This document shows, one piece after another, positions 54,873-62,722 of a stretch of 64,000 nucleotides of DNA. This stretch comes from Micromonospora luteifusca (lineage in GTDB: Bacteria > Actinomycetota > Actinomycetes > Mycobacteriales > Micromonosporaceae). Under the pieces are notes generated by a model. It did not search any database. It worked only from the letters and a program-made list of their open reading frames with translations, and was not told the DNA's origin. Numbering within the stretch: the stretch's first letter is position 1; each line of letters begins with the position of its first letter. The stretch covers positions 2,904,001-2,968,000 of the forward strand of contig NZ_JAFBBP010000001.1 in NCBI RefSeq assembly GCF_016907275.1, read 5' to 3'. The translations under genes were made by a program, and so were the position numbers.

Positions 54873-57800
54873 CGAGCGTCGACCTCGTCGATCTTCTCGG
54901 CCCCGAACGTCTCGCGGAGCAGCCGTACCGCCTGCTCTTCACTTGACTCACGGGCGGTCTTCTCGTCGATGACCTCGTCCAACGGCTCGTCGCCCGGGTC
55001 GAACCCCTCGTAGGCCGGGGCCGCCGCTGGCGCCGCGCCTCCCGGCCGACCACCCCGCGAGGGGCCGTCGAAGTCCGGGTCGTAGGGCGGCTCGCCGGCC
55101 CATTCGGCGTCCGCGATGGGCCGGGCCGCCGATCCGGTACGCGGACCACGCCCCGCCGCCGCCGCGCGAGCTGCGGCGATGGCGCTGCTCACCGGCGCAC
55201 CACCGGCTGTCGCCGGCTGCCGGGCCGCCGGTGTCGGGTTGCCCCGCGCGCCGGAGTTACCACCGGCCGCTGGGTCGGGGACACCCGAACCGCCCGGTCC
55301 GGTGCGGGTCCCGTTGCCGGCGTTGGAGCTACCGCCGTTGCTGCTGCCGCCGTGCGCGCCACCGCCGCTCGCACTGCCGCCGTGCGCGCCACCGCCGTTC
55401 GCGCCGGTGCCGTTCGCGCCGGTCGGTGTGGATGCCGAGCCGGGGCTGCCTGGTGCGGTGCCAGGGCCTACGTCGTTCCCGACCGACGCGCCACCCGGGC
55501 GGGCAGCCTCCGGCCAGTCCTCGTCATCGGTCGCCTCGGCAGTGAGGGCGCCACCGCCGGGACGGGCCGCCTCCGGCCAGTCGTCATCGCCGTCAGCGGA
55601 TGCGGTGGGCGGCGTTCCCCGGCCCGCATCGCGGCCACCGGAGCCATCGCCACCGGAACCCTCCCCGCCGCGCGCCTCCGCTCCGCCAGACAGACCGCCA
55701 CGGGCACCCGGGCCGGCGCCGCCGGTCGGATTCGCTGCGACAGGCCGCGCGTTGGTCGGGCCGGAAGCAGCGGTTGGGGTCGGCACGGCGGGCGGCGCGC
55801 TCATCGGGCCGGCAGTCGGGCTCGACGCGGCAGGCCCGGAAGTCGGGCTCGACGCGGCAGGCCCGGAAGTCGGGCTCGACGCGGCAGGCCCGGAAGTCGG
55901 GCTCGACGCGGCAGGCCCGGAAGTCGGGCTCGACGCGGCGGACCCGGCAGTCGGGCTCGGCGCGTTCACCACGGCACTCGGGTTCGGCGCGTTGAAGGCG
56001 GCAGGCCCAGCACTCGGGTTCGGCGCGCTCGGCGGGGTCGGCGGCCCGTCTGGCGCGGAGGGCGGGGCGGTGGGGCGGGCCGGCGCGGATTGCGAGCGCT
56101 GCGAGCCGGACAGCGACACGCCACCGCGCTCACCGGCCACCTCGCAGCGGATCTGCCAGCGCCCGCCCAACTCCTCGTAGAGCGCGTCGGTGAGCACCGC
56201 CGCGTGATCGGCCATCATCTTGGCCAGCACGGTGGACTTCACCGTCAGCACCAGCATGTCGCCGTCAAGTTCACGCACCACGGCGTCACGCATCAGGGCG
56301 GCGATCCGCTTGTTGGTCCGGTTGACCTTGCCGACCACGTCGGGCCAGACGCGGCGAACCGCTACCGCGTCCAGCGCCGCGGCCGGCGCACCCGGTCGAG
56401 GCGGCTCCGGCGTGGCCGGGTCGGGAAGCACCGCCGACGGTGGCACCACGCGACGTGGGGCCGGCGAGCCGGTGCCCGGCCCGGCAGGTGCGAACCGATC
56501 CTCGGGTGCCGACCCGGCGACGGCCGACGCGCCGGGTGACGCCGGGATCGGCGAGTCGGCGGCCGAGACGTACGAGGCAGGTGCGCCGGAGGTCGGGACG
56601 TGCGAAGCCGGTGCGCCGGAGACCGGAGCGTGCGAGGCAGGTGTGCCGGAGACCGAGGCAGCCGACGCGGGAGCGGCCGAGGTCGCAGCGCTCCGGGTCG
56701 GGGACGCTGCCGGGTCGACCGCCCACGGCGGTGCGGAGGTCGGGGCGTTGAGGGGTGCCGGGGTCGCGGCAGCCGGGACCGGGGTGCCCGGGTGTGGGCG
56801 TACTCCCGGGTGGGTGGCCGGAGCGGAGCCGGCGGGGGCCGACGGCGCGTCGGTGCCGCCCAGGGTGAGCCGGCGTTCCATCCGCTCCAGGCGCTGGAGG
56901 AGGCCACCGGTGGAGTCGTCCACGCCGGGCAGCAGCATCCGGGCGCAGATCAGCTCCAGCAGAAGGCGGGGCGCGGTGGTGCCGCGCATCTCCACCAGGC
57001 CGTCGTGCACGATGTCGGCGCAGCGGGAGAGCGTGGCCGGGCCGAGCTGGGAGGCCTGGGCGGCCATCCGCTCGATCTGGTCGGTCGGGCCGTCGATCAG
57101 GCCCTTCGCGGCGGCATCCGGCACCTGCTGGAGCACGATGAGGTCGCGTAGCCGTTCCAGCAGGTCGGCGGCGAACCGGCGCGGGTCGTGCCCGGCCTCG
57201 GCGACCCGGTCGACGGTGGCGTACGCGGCGGCGCCGTCCCCGGCGGCCAGCGCGTCGCACATCTCGTCGATCAACGCGGCGTCGGTGACCCCGAGCAGCG
57301 CGGCGGCCCGTGCGTAGGTGACGCCCTCCGGGCCGGCGCCGGCCATGAGCTGGTCGAGCACCGAGAGGCTGTCCCGGGCGCTACCGCCGCCGGCGCGGAC
57401 CACCAGCGGGAAGACCGCCGGCTCGACGGCGACGCCCTCGGCCTGGGTGAGTTGTTCCAGGTACGGGCGGAGCACCTTCGGCGGGATCAGCCGGAACGGG
57501 TAGTGGTGGGTCCGCGAGCGGATCGTGCCGAGGACCTTCTCCGGCTCGGTGGTGGCGAAGATGAACTTGACGTACTCCGGAGGCTCCTCGACCAGCTTGA
57601 GCAGGGCGTTGAAGCCCTGGGTCGAGACCATGTGCGCCTCGTCGATCACGTAGATCTTGAAGCGGCTGCTGGCTGGCGCGAAGAAGGCGCGCTCACGCAG
57701 CTCACGGGCGTCGTCGACACCACCGTGGCTGGCCGCGTCGATCTCGATCACGTCGATCGAGCCGGCGCCGTCGGTGGCCAGCGAGCGGCAGGACTCACAC

Positions 57801-58021
57801 TTGCCGCACGGCTCGGGGGTGGGGCCCTGCTCACAGTTGAGTGAGCGGGCCAGGATCCGGGCGCTGGAGGTCTTGCCGCAGCCGCGCGGCCCGGAGAAGA
57901 GGTAGGCGTGGTTGAGCCGTCCGCTGCGCAGCGCCTGCGACAGTGGCTCGGTCACGTGCTCCTGACCGATGACCTCAGCGAAGGTACGCGGCCGGTACTT
58001 GCGGTAGAGCGCCAGCGTCAC
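54869..58021 (-). CDS. dnaX: DNA polymerase III subunit gamma/tau
   Basis: This 1,050-aa clamp-loader ATPase has Walker A GPRGCGKTS (K50), a zinc module with four cysteines near residues 60-85 (CEQGPTPEPCGKCESC), Walker B/DEAH VIDEAHMVS, and sensor segment FATTEPEKVLGTIRSRTHH. The C-terminal half is a long Pro/Ala/Ser/Gly-rich region. It contains six 9-residue repeats (AASSPTSGP) at about 682-735 and ends in an acidic tail. It assembles the clamp loader and bridges polymerase cores. The GTG start has GGAGG upstream and the canonical LALYRKYRP opening. Confidence 0.95.
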   Translation of the reverse strand: MTLALYRKYRPRTFAEVIGQEHVTEPLSQALRSGRLNHAYLFSGPRGCGKTSSARILARSLNCEQGPTPEPCGKCESCRSLATDGAGSIDVIEIDAASHGGVDDARELRERAFFAPASSRFKIYVIDEAHMVSTQGFNALLKLVEEPPEYVKFIFATTEPEKVLGTIRSRTHHYPFRLIPPKVLRPYLEQLTQAEGVAVEPAVFPLVVRAGGGSARDSLSVLDQLMAGAGPEGVTYARAAALLGVTDAALIDEMCDALAAGDGAAAYATVDRVAEAGHDPRRFAADLLERLRDLIVLQQVPDAAAKGLIDGPTDQIERMAAQASQLGPATLSRCADIVHDGLVEMRGTTAPRLLLELICARMLLPGVDDSTGGLLQRLERMERRLTLGGTDAPSAPAGSAPATHPGVRPHPGTPVPAAATPAPLNAPTSAPPWAVDPAASPTRSAATSAAPASAASVSGTPASHAPVSGAPASHVPTSGAPASYVSAADSPIPASPGASAVAGSAPEDRFAPAGPGTGSPAPRRVVPPSAVLPDPATPEPPRPGAPAAALDAVAVRRVWPDVVGKVNRTNKRIAALMRDAVVRELDGDMLVLTVKSTVLAKMMADHAAVLTDALYEELGGRWQIRCEVAGERGGVSLSGSQRSQSAPARPTAPPSAPDGPPTPPSAPNPSAGPAAFNAPNPSAVVNAPSPTAGSAASSPTSGPAASSPTSGPAASSPTSGPAASSPTSGPAASSPTAGPMSAPPAVPTPTAASGPTNARPVAANPTGGAGPGARGGLSGGAEARGGEGSGGDGSGGRDAGRGTPPTASADGDDDWPEAARPGGGALTAEATDDEDWPEAARPGGASVGNDVGPGTAPGSPGSASTPTGANGTGANGGGAHGGSASGGGAHGGSSNGGSSNAGNGTRTGPGGSGVPDPAAGGNSGARGNPTPAARQPATAGGAPVSSAIAAARAAAAGRGPRTGSAARPIADAEWAGEPPYDPDFDGPSRGGRPGGAAPAAAPAYEGFDPGDEPLDEVIDEKTARESSEEQAVRLLRETFGAEKIDEVDAR
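55815..55976 (-). repeat. 27-bp coding tandem repeat in dnaX
   Basis: The 27-bp unit (GTCGGGCTCGACGCGGCAGG followed by CCCGGAA on the plus strand) starts at 55815, 55842, 55869, 55896 and 55923, with a sixth diverged copy at 55950. It is in frame and encodes AASSPTSGP repeats. Confidence 0.85.
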
Positions 58022-58129
58022 TCGTCCCGCCTCCTCTCGACCGAGCCATTCTGCGCCGGTCGGGCGCGGGTGACCACCCACCCCGCCGCGCACCTTGGTT
58101 GCGGCGCGTTTGACCCGTTTGACCGGCTT

Positions 58130-58204
58130 GATCGACTCCATGTCGGCGACATGGCGGCATCCACGGCCCGGGAAAGCCCCACATCGGCGACCTGGAGTGG
58201 ATCG
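58130..58204. repeat. Double-palindrome intergenic element E
   Basis: GATCGACTCCATGTCGGCGAC on the left has a degenerate inverted partner ending GGAGTGGATC on the right. The outer arm matches element D. It lies between the dnaX start and the SRP RNA gene. Confidence 0.65.
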
Positions 58205-58221
58205 AGGGCCCCGGAAACGAA

Positions 58222-58313
58222 AAGGCCTCCCGTGCACCCGGCAGAGCTCGCTTATCCTTGCTGCCTTCCGGCCCTGGGGAGGTTCACGAGATACCGCCGC
58301 ACGGGAGGTGCCG
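58222..58313 (-). ncRNA. ffs: Signal recognition particle RNA, small bacterial (4.5S) type
   Basis: On the minus strand the molecule shows the conserved apical SRP sequence: CCAGGGCCGGAAGGCAGCAA, then GGATAAGCG. The outer stem CCTCCCGTGC pairs with GCACGGGAGG. It ends in CCTTTTCG, a terminator-like tail. It forms SRP with Ffh and targets membrane proteins. A TAGGCT -10 box lies a few bases before its 5' end. Its location next to dnaX and a tRNA-Ser gene is conserved in actinobacteria. Confidence 0.93.
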
Positions 58314-58316
58314 CCA

Positions 58317-58322
58317 AGCCTA
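58317..58322 (-). promoter_or_regulatory. -10 box of the SRP RNA gene
   Basis: TAGGCT on the minus strand lies about 7 nt before the predicted 5' end. A weak TGAAGA -35 stands 16 nt further upstream. Confidence 0.5.
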
Positions 58323-58379
58323 CCCGACCGCCCGTCGATCTTCAGGGGGTGGTGGGGTGGCCCGGCCGACGCGGACCTG

Positions 58380-58385
58380 TATCCT
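58380..58385 (+). promoter_or_regulatory. -10 box of tRNA-Ser
   Basis: TATCCT lies 7 nt before the mature tRNA 5' end, implying a primary transcript with almost no 5' leader. Confidence 0.45.
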
Positions 58386-58392
58386 GGCTCGC

Positions 58393-58477
58393 GGAGGATT
58401 CGCCTAGAGGCCTAGGGCGCACGCTTGGAAAGCGTGTTGGGTTTACACCCTCACGAGTTCGAATCTCGTATCCTCCG
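58393..58477 (+). tRNA. tRNA-Ser (anticodon GGA)
   Basis: The 85-nt gene has acceptor arm GGAGGAT/ATCCTCC with G as discriminator. The anticodon stem CACGC/GCGTG has loop TTGGAAA. There is a long variable arm (TTGGGTTTACACCCTC), and T-loop GAGTTCGAATCTC. The long variable arm is diagnostic of serine tRNA. CCA is not encoded. Confidence 0.96.
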
Positions 58478-58498
58478 CTCGCTTGATCACAAACGCGA

Positions 58499-58528
58499 GG
58501 GTCGGCCCCACCGGGGACCGGCCCTTCG
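58499..58528 (+). terminator. Probable terminator after tRNA-Ser
   Basis: GGGTCGGCCCC and GGGGACCGGCCC form an imperfect GC-rich hairpin followed by TTCGTCG. Confidence 0.5.
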
Positions 58529-58666
58529 TCGTCTCTACGTCACTCCCGGGCCGCCCGGGCAGCCACCCGTGAGTGATCGGTACGTCGGGACGAAGCGTGG
58601 CCACCGCTCCCGGGTCCGGTCGCTTCGCTAATCCATGTTGCCGATCTCCCCTTCGGGAGGGAGGAC

Positions 58667-59290
58667 TTGGCTGCGGGACTGCTGTTGACTACCGGGATGA
58701 CAGCCGCTGCTCACGCAACCGATCGTCCCGAGGCCCCTGCGCGACCCGGCATCGGCATCACCGTGACCGGCCGTCTGATGGCCCTGTGCTGCGTCGGGTT
58801 CGCGGTCGTCAACATCGTTTTCGAGCTGACCGATCGCTTCGCCGACGGTCCCTATGCCGAATATTCCACCGGGATCGCCGTGATGAACTGGCTTGTCGTC
58901 GGGCTCAAGGCGGTGGGCGCGGCCGTGGCACTGTTGTCGGTCGCCAGCCGCCCGAGATTTCTTCCTCCGGTGTTTCTGGGCGTGTTGGTGTGGGGAGCGT
59001 TCGCGATGCTCGCCGTGTACGCCCTGGGCAGCGTGGTGCAAGCGATCGGCATGGCCTCGGGCCTGGCTGGTAGCGCCGACCAGATCGACCTGGCCGGGGT
59101 CGCTTACGTGCTCTTCTTCCTGTTGGTTGCGGCCGGCTTCGGCGTCCTGGCGATCTCATACTCGCGGCGCTTCAGACTCCGGAAGGGCGTCGTCGTCCTC
59201 GGCGCGCTCGGCGCACCCGTGGCGTTGGGCGTGATCCTGCTGGCCGTGCCCATGCTGCTGGCCGCCCTCGGCGTCATGCCCGCGCCCTGA
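58667..59290 (+). CDS. Integral membrane protein, unknown function
   Basis: This protein of up to 207 aa has about five hydrophobic helices: near 31-51, 67-90, 100-122, 140-160 and 175-200. A polar N-terminus precedes them. No family is recognised. TTG 58667 has a strong GGGAGGGAGGA ribosome-binding stretch, partly hidden in a CTCCC/GGGAG hairpin. ATG 58697 is the alternative start and would shorten it by ten residues. It is convergent with the pentapeptide-repeat gene, 18 bases apart. Confidence 0.6.
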   Translation: MAAGLLLTTGMTAAAHATDRPEAPARPGIGITVTGRLMALCCVGFAVVNIVFELTDRFADGPYAEYSTGIAVMNWLVVGLKAVGAAVALLSVASRPRFLPPVFLGVLVWGAFAMLAVYALGSVVQAIGMASGLAGSADQIDLAGVAYVLFFLLVAAGFGVLAISYSRRFRLRKGVVVLGALGAPVALGVILLAVPMLLAALGVMPAP

Positions 59291-59308
59291 GTCGTCTACG
59301 CGGTGGCT

Positions 59309-59596
59309 TTAGCCCACCACCTGGACGCTCTCCGCGCCCTGCGTCGAGAGCCACTCTTCGAGTTCGCCGCCGCCGAGGAACCGGGTCGCTTCCTCGTCGA
59401 CGAAGACCGGACCGACGACGGCCCCCTTCGCGCCTTCGAACTGGCACCCGAACATCCTCGCGCCACTCAGCACCGCGGGCATGGTCGCGCCGCCGAGGGT
59501 GCACCAGCGCAGGCTGGCGAACTCAAGGTTGGCGCCGCGCAGATCGGTCTTGCAGAGCTTGAGCCAACCCGTACGACTGTCCAACTGAGACGGCAT
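59309..59596 (-). pseudogene. Pentapeptide-repeat protein, probably a 5'-truncated remnant
   Basis: This 95-residue frame contains the repeating pattern TDLRGANLEFASLRW...LGGATM and GARMFGCQFEGAKGAV. This fits the right-handed beta-helix of pentapeptide-repeat proteins (A(D/N)LXX). It ends with a capping segment ending in LSTQGAESVQVVG. Full-length relatives usually have many more repeats on the N-terminal side. Here the start lacks a ribosome-binding site, and the divergent methyltransferase gene begins 39 bases away, so the front end was probably lost. A genuine small protein cannot be excluded. Confidence 0.5.
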
Positions 59597-59635
59597 AACC
59601 CACCCGCTGCGCTGCCCTGTGGTCTGATCGACGTC

Positions 59636-60472
59636 GTGACTGAGGCGACGTGGCAGTGGGACAGGTCGTTGTACGCGGGCAGCGCCCGCCACTACAGCGT
59701 CGGCCGGCTGCCCTATCCATCCAGTCTCGCGGAGGCCATCGGCACCGCGCTCGGACTCGACGGCAGCGGCCGACTCCTCGACGTCGGCTGTGGGCCCGGG
59801 TCGTTGACGCTGCTGCTCGCGCCCCTGTTCGAGGTGGCGGTGGGCGTTGACGCTGACCAGGACATGCTCGTCGAGGGGCGGCGCCGAGCTGATGACATCG
59901 GGGCGACCAACGTCGAGTGGCGACACCTACGCGCCGAGGCCCTGCCGGCCGACCTGGGTACGTTCCGGGTGGCCACGTTCGCCCAGTCGTTCCACTGGAT
60001 GGATCGCTCGCTCGTGGCTCGTCGCGTGCGCGAGATGCTCACGCCCGACGGGGCCTGGGTCCACGTGGCCGCCAGCACGCATCGCGGCCCGGCCGACGAC
60101 GAGACGCTGCCCTACCCCCACCCGCCCTGGCGGGAGATCGACGAACTGGTCGCCAGCTACCTGGGGCCGGTCCGCCGGGCCGGGCAGGGGTTGTTGCCGG
60201 CGGGCACCCCTTCCGGGGAGCAGGAGATCATGTTGGAGGCTGGCTTCACCGGCCCCATCCGGATCGAGGTCGACGGGGGGATGATCGTGGAGCGTTCCGT
60301 GGAGGAGATCACCTCGGCGGTGTTCTCGCTGTCCAGCTCGGCGCCGCACCTGTTCGGTGACCGGCTCCCCGCGTTCGAGGCTGACCTGCGCGGTGTCCTG
60401 ACCACGACGGCGCGAGATGGTCTCTTCGCCGAACGGCGACAAGAGGTCGCCGTGGTGATCTGGCGTCCGTGA
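59636..60472 (+). CDS. SAM-dependent methyltransferase, class I
   Basis: This 278-aa protein has motif I LLDVGCGPGSLTLLL, the acidic GVDADQDMLVEG motif II, and FAQSFHWMDR, a motif of the ubiE-like/Methyltransf_11 proteins common in Streptomyces and Micromonospora. The GTG start is chosen because TCTGAT lies 7 nt upstream and the preceding frame has no methyltransferase character. Its substrate is unknown. It probably replaced or truncated the divergent pentapeptide-repeat gene. Confidence 0.85.
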   Translation: MTEATWQWDRSLYAGSARHYSVGRLPYPSSLAEAIGTALGLDGSGRLLDVGCGPGSLTLLLAPLFEVAVGVDADQDMLVEGRRRADDIGATNVEWRHLRAEALPADLGTFRVATFAQSFHWMDRSLVARRVREMLTPDGAWVHVAASTHRGPADDETLPYPHPPWREIDELVASYLGPVRRAGQGLLPAGTPSGEQEIMLEAGFTGPIRIEVDGGMIVERSVEEITSAVFSLSSSAPHLFGDRLPAFEADLRGVLTTTARDGLFAERRQEVAVVIWRP

Positions 60473-60508
60473 CACCCGTCGGCCGAGGGCCGGGGCCAGG
60501 AGCACCCG

Positions 60509-60751
60509 TTAGCCGCGGGCGCGGGCCCAGGTGAGAAAGCGTTCGGTCAGCCGCGCCGGGTCGACCTCGGTGAGCTGTTCGCCGGCCTCGGCCTGGAGCG
60601 TCGCCAGGTAGACGGTCAACGCCAGCCGGTCGTGCCGGTACTCGCCGAGCAATCGCAGCTTCGCCGCCGAGCAGGGCCAGGCGATGCCGCACGCCGCGCA
60701 GCGCCAGGTGGGGCGGGTCGGTAGGTGATCCCGGTGGCGGCGGCGGGACAT
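60509..60751 (-). CDS. Small conserved hypothetical with CxxC motif
   Basis: This 80-aa basic protein has the N-terminal motif TWRCAACGIAWPCSAAKLRLL, three cysteines of a possible metal site, then LGEYRHDRLALTVYLATL. Similar small proteins are frequent in Micromonosporaceae and Streptomyces next to XRE/DUF397 genes. They have been annotated variously without functional evidence. It is convergent with the methyltransferase gene and divergent from the XRE gene. Confidence 0.6.
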   Translation of the reverse strand: MSRRRHRDHLPTRPTWRCAACGIAWPCSAAKLRLLGEYRHDRLALTVYLATLQAEAGEQLTEVDPARLTERFLTWARARG

Positions 60752-60919
60752 GGGCGGGTCTCCTTCGGCGTTGGAGGGGTGCCGCCCCGCCTCCCCGTCG
60801 GGGCGGCACCCGAACTGACGCCGACCGCCGGGCTACTGCACCTCCACCGGCCGCGCCGTCTTCTGTGAACCACCCTCGGGCGGGTCACCGGACAGATACA
60901 CCGCGTAGCGATATGGTCT

Positions 60920-60931
60920 TCAAATATTTGA
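60920..60931. promoter_or_regulatory. AT-rich 12-bp palindrome upstream of the XRE regulator
   Basis: TCAAATATTTGA is a perfect palindrome lying 19 nt before the XRE GTG start. It is flanked by GTC(T) and GAC, which extend the symmetry with one offset base. It is extremely AT-rich for this genome, so a repressor operator or promoter core is likely. Confidence 0.55.
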
Positions 60932-60950
60932 GACATCCGATGGAGGGGCC

Positions 60951-61718
60951 GTGAACGACGCGCTTCGGGTGGCGCTCAGCGACACCGGGCACACCACCGA
61001 ATCCCTCGCCGAAACCGTCGGCGTCGACCCGAAGACCGTGGGGCGTTGGTTGACCGAGGGGCGCATCCCGCATCCTCGGCACCGCCTGGCGGCGGCCGAG
61101 GCTCTCCACAAGGACGTGTCGGACATCTGGCCGGACACTTCAAGACGTCGTGACCCCATCTGGTTCCGTCCATGGCAGGAGATCGAGCGGGAGGCGGTGT
61201 CGCTGCGGTGGTTTGAGTCAACCGTTCTGCCGGGGTTGCTCCAGACCGAGGCGTACGCCCGCGCGGTGCTGAGCGGCGCAGGTCTGATCCCTCGCGACGA
61301 CATCGACCGACACCTCACGGTTCGGCTCGGCCGGCAGGGCGTGCTCAAACGCGACGACCCGCCGCAGTTCACGGCGGTCATCGACGAGGCGATCCTCCAT
61401 CGCCCGGTCGGCGGTCGGTCGACCATGCGCGAGCAACTGCTGGCCGTGGTGACGGCCTGCGCCGAGCCGCACATCCGGGTGCACGTCGTGCCCAGCACGG
61501 TCGGCGCCTACGCCGGCCTCAACGGGCCGTTCGTGATCGCCCACAGCCACGACCACCGGGTCGCCGGCTATCTCGACAACCAACTCCAGGGACAAGTGGC
61601 TAGCGACCCCGACGACATCGCCGCCATGATGGCGGCATGGGAGAACGTGCGCGGAGAGGCGCTGTCCCACTGGCAGTCAGTCGATCTCATCATGAAAGTG
61701 GCGGAGTCATGGAGCTGA
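60951..61718 (+). CDS. XRE-family regulator with DUF5753
   Basis: This 255-aa protein has an N-terminal helix-turn-helix (TTESLAETVGVDPKTVGRWL) and a C-terminal DUF5753 domain. The typical segments are RWFESTVLPGLLQTEAYARAV and RPVGGRSTMREQLLAVV. The GTG start follows GGAGGGG. DUF5753 regulators act with DUF397 partners in development and antibiotic control in actinobacteria. The AT-rich palindrome just upstream may be its operator. It overlaps the DUF397 gene by ten bases. Confidence 0.9.
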   Translation: MNDALRVALSDTGHTTESLAETVGVDPKTVGRWLTEGRIPHPRHRLAAAEALHKDVSDIWPDTSRRRDPIWFRPWQEIEREAVSLRWFESTVLPGLLQTEAYARAVLSGAGLIPRDDIDRHLTVRLGRQGVLKRDDPPQFTAVIDEAILHRPVGGRSTMREQLLAVVTACAEPHIRVHVVPSTVGAYAGLNGPFVIAHSHDHRVAGYLDNQLQGQVASDPDDIAAMMAAWENVRGEALSHWQSVDLIMKVAESWS

Positions 61719-61900
61719 ATGGCGCCAGGTGGCGCAAGAGCAGCCGCAGCAGCGGCAACGGCGGCGCGTGTGTCGAGGTCGCCGACAATCTGCCCGGCGT
61801 CATCGGCGTACGGGATTCGAAAGACCCGACCGGCCCGGCGCTCACCTTCGCGCCGAAGTCCTGGCGCACGTTCGTCACGCACCTCACCCGCAGCGCCTAA
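61709..61900 (+). CDS. DUF397 protein, partner of the XRE/DUF5753 regulator
   Basis: This 63-aa protein has the hallmark DUF397 sequence: ARWRKSSRSSGNGGACVEVA, VIGVRDSKDPTGP and FAPKSWRTFV. It overlaps the end of the XRE gene, showing translational coupling. In this family the small partner is thought to modulate the XRE regulator. The ATG follows GGAG closely. Confidence 0.9.
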   Translation: MELNGARWRKSSRSSGNGGACVEVADNLPGVIGVRDSKDPTGPALTFAPKSWRTFVTHLTRSA

Positions 61901-62066
61901 CGACACTCGCCGCCCCGACCTCAACAACTCGGCGATCTTGCGTTTGCTGTCCCGACGGATCAGGGCATTTACCCCGAACAAGCATCAGCAAGTGCAGGAT
62001 CGCGGGGGTCGGAGGGGTGGTGGCGGACGGCGGGTACGGTCCGAGGGCGGGCGGACCGGGAAGCCG

Positions 62067-62098
62067 TCGTACACATGTTCTATCCACAGGCTGTGGAC
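62067..62098 (+). promoter_or_regulatory. 32-bp dispersed motif with head-to-head DnaA-box-like halves, copy 2
   Basis: It starts TCGTACACATGTTC and ends CTATCCACAGGCTGTGGAC, with 30 of 32 bases identical to the copy near 32.6 kb. It stands 13 nt before a start codon. Confidence 0.6.
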
Positions 62099-62111
62099 GA
62101 CGGAGGGTTTG

Positions 62112-62666
62112 ATGAGTTACCAGCTCAGCGCGGTCGTCGCGGACGCAGAGCTGCTCCGCGAGCAGACCGCCGAGCTGGATCACGCGGTTCTCGGCGAGCT
62201 ACGGCAGGACTTTGCCCTGCTGCCGATCACCCCGCAGTTGGTGGTGGAGCTGACCGGGTCGCTGCCGGATTTCGCGACGGACGACCGGAGTGCAGAGCAC
62301 CCGTTCGAGCTGGTGTTGACTCCAGCGCTGGTGGAACTGCTGGCCCGGTGGTCCCTGTCGGGGCCATTGGCATATCTGGAGGCGGAGTTCTGGGCCGGCG
62401 CGGGCCGCCAGTCGGCCGCGGTGTGGTTGGGTGGTTCGCTGTCCTGGGGTCCGCGCTTCGACGACGAGCTGGATGCACCGCGCGAGCAGTGGCCGATCAA
62501 CGCGGCGCTCGTCCGGCTCGGCGTCGAGCCGGGCGCGTGGATCGACCCGTTCGCCGAACTGGGGTTGCATCTGGAGCGGAACACCGACGGCTGGCTGGCG
62601 CACGGGCGCCGTCGGCTCAGTGCCGACTACTGGGACGAGCTGGTCGAGCAGTGGGAAAATCAGTAA
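62112..62666 (+). CDS. Conserved hypothetical protein
   Basis: This 184-aa soluble acidic protein contains SYQLSAVVADAELLREQT, LPITPQLVVELTGSLPDF and a Trp-rich C-terminal part (EAEFWAGAGRQSAAVWLGG, ending DYWDELVEQWENQ). No domain is recognised; it looks like a stand-alone immunity-like or regulatory protein common in Micromonospora. A GGAGGG ribosome-binding site precedes the ATG, and the 32-bp motif lies just upstream. Confidence 0.6.
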   Translation: MSYQLSAVVADAELLREQTAELDHAVLGELRQDFALLPITPQLVVELTGSLPDFATDDRSAEHPFELVLTPALVELLARWSLSGPLAYLEAEFWAGAGRQSAAVWLGGSLSWGPRFDDELDAPREQWPINAALVRLGVEPGAWIDPFAELGLHLERNTDGWLAHGRRRLSADYWDELVEQWENQ

Positions 62667-62722
62667 TCCGGCTACCGGCAGCAACCTGAACGCCCCCGTT
62701 CCGTTGGGGACTGGGGGATTCC

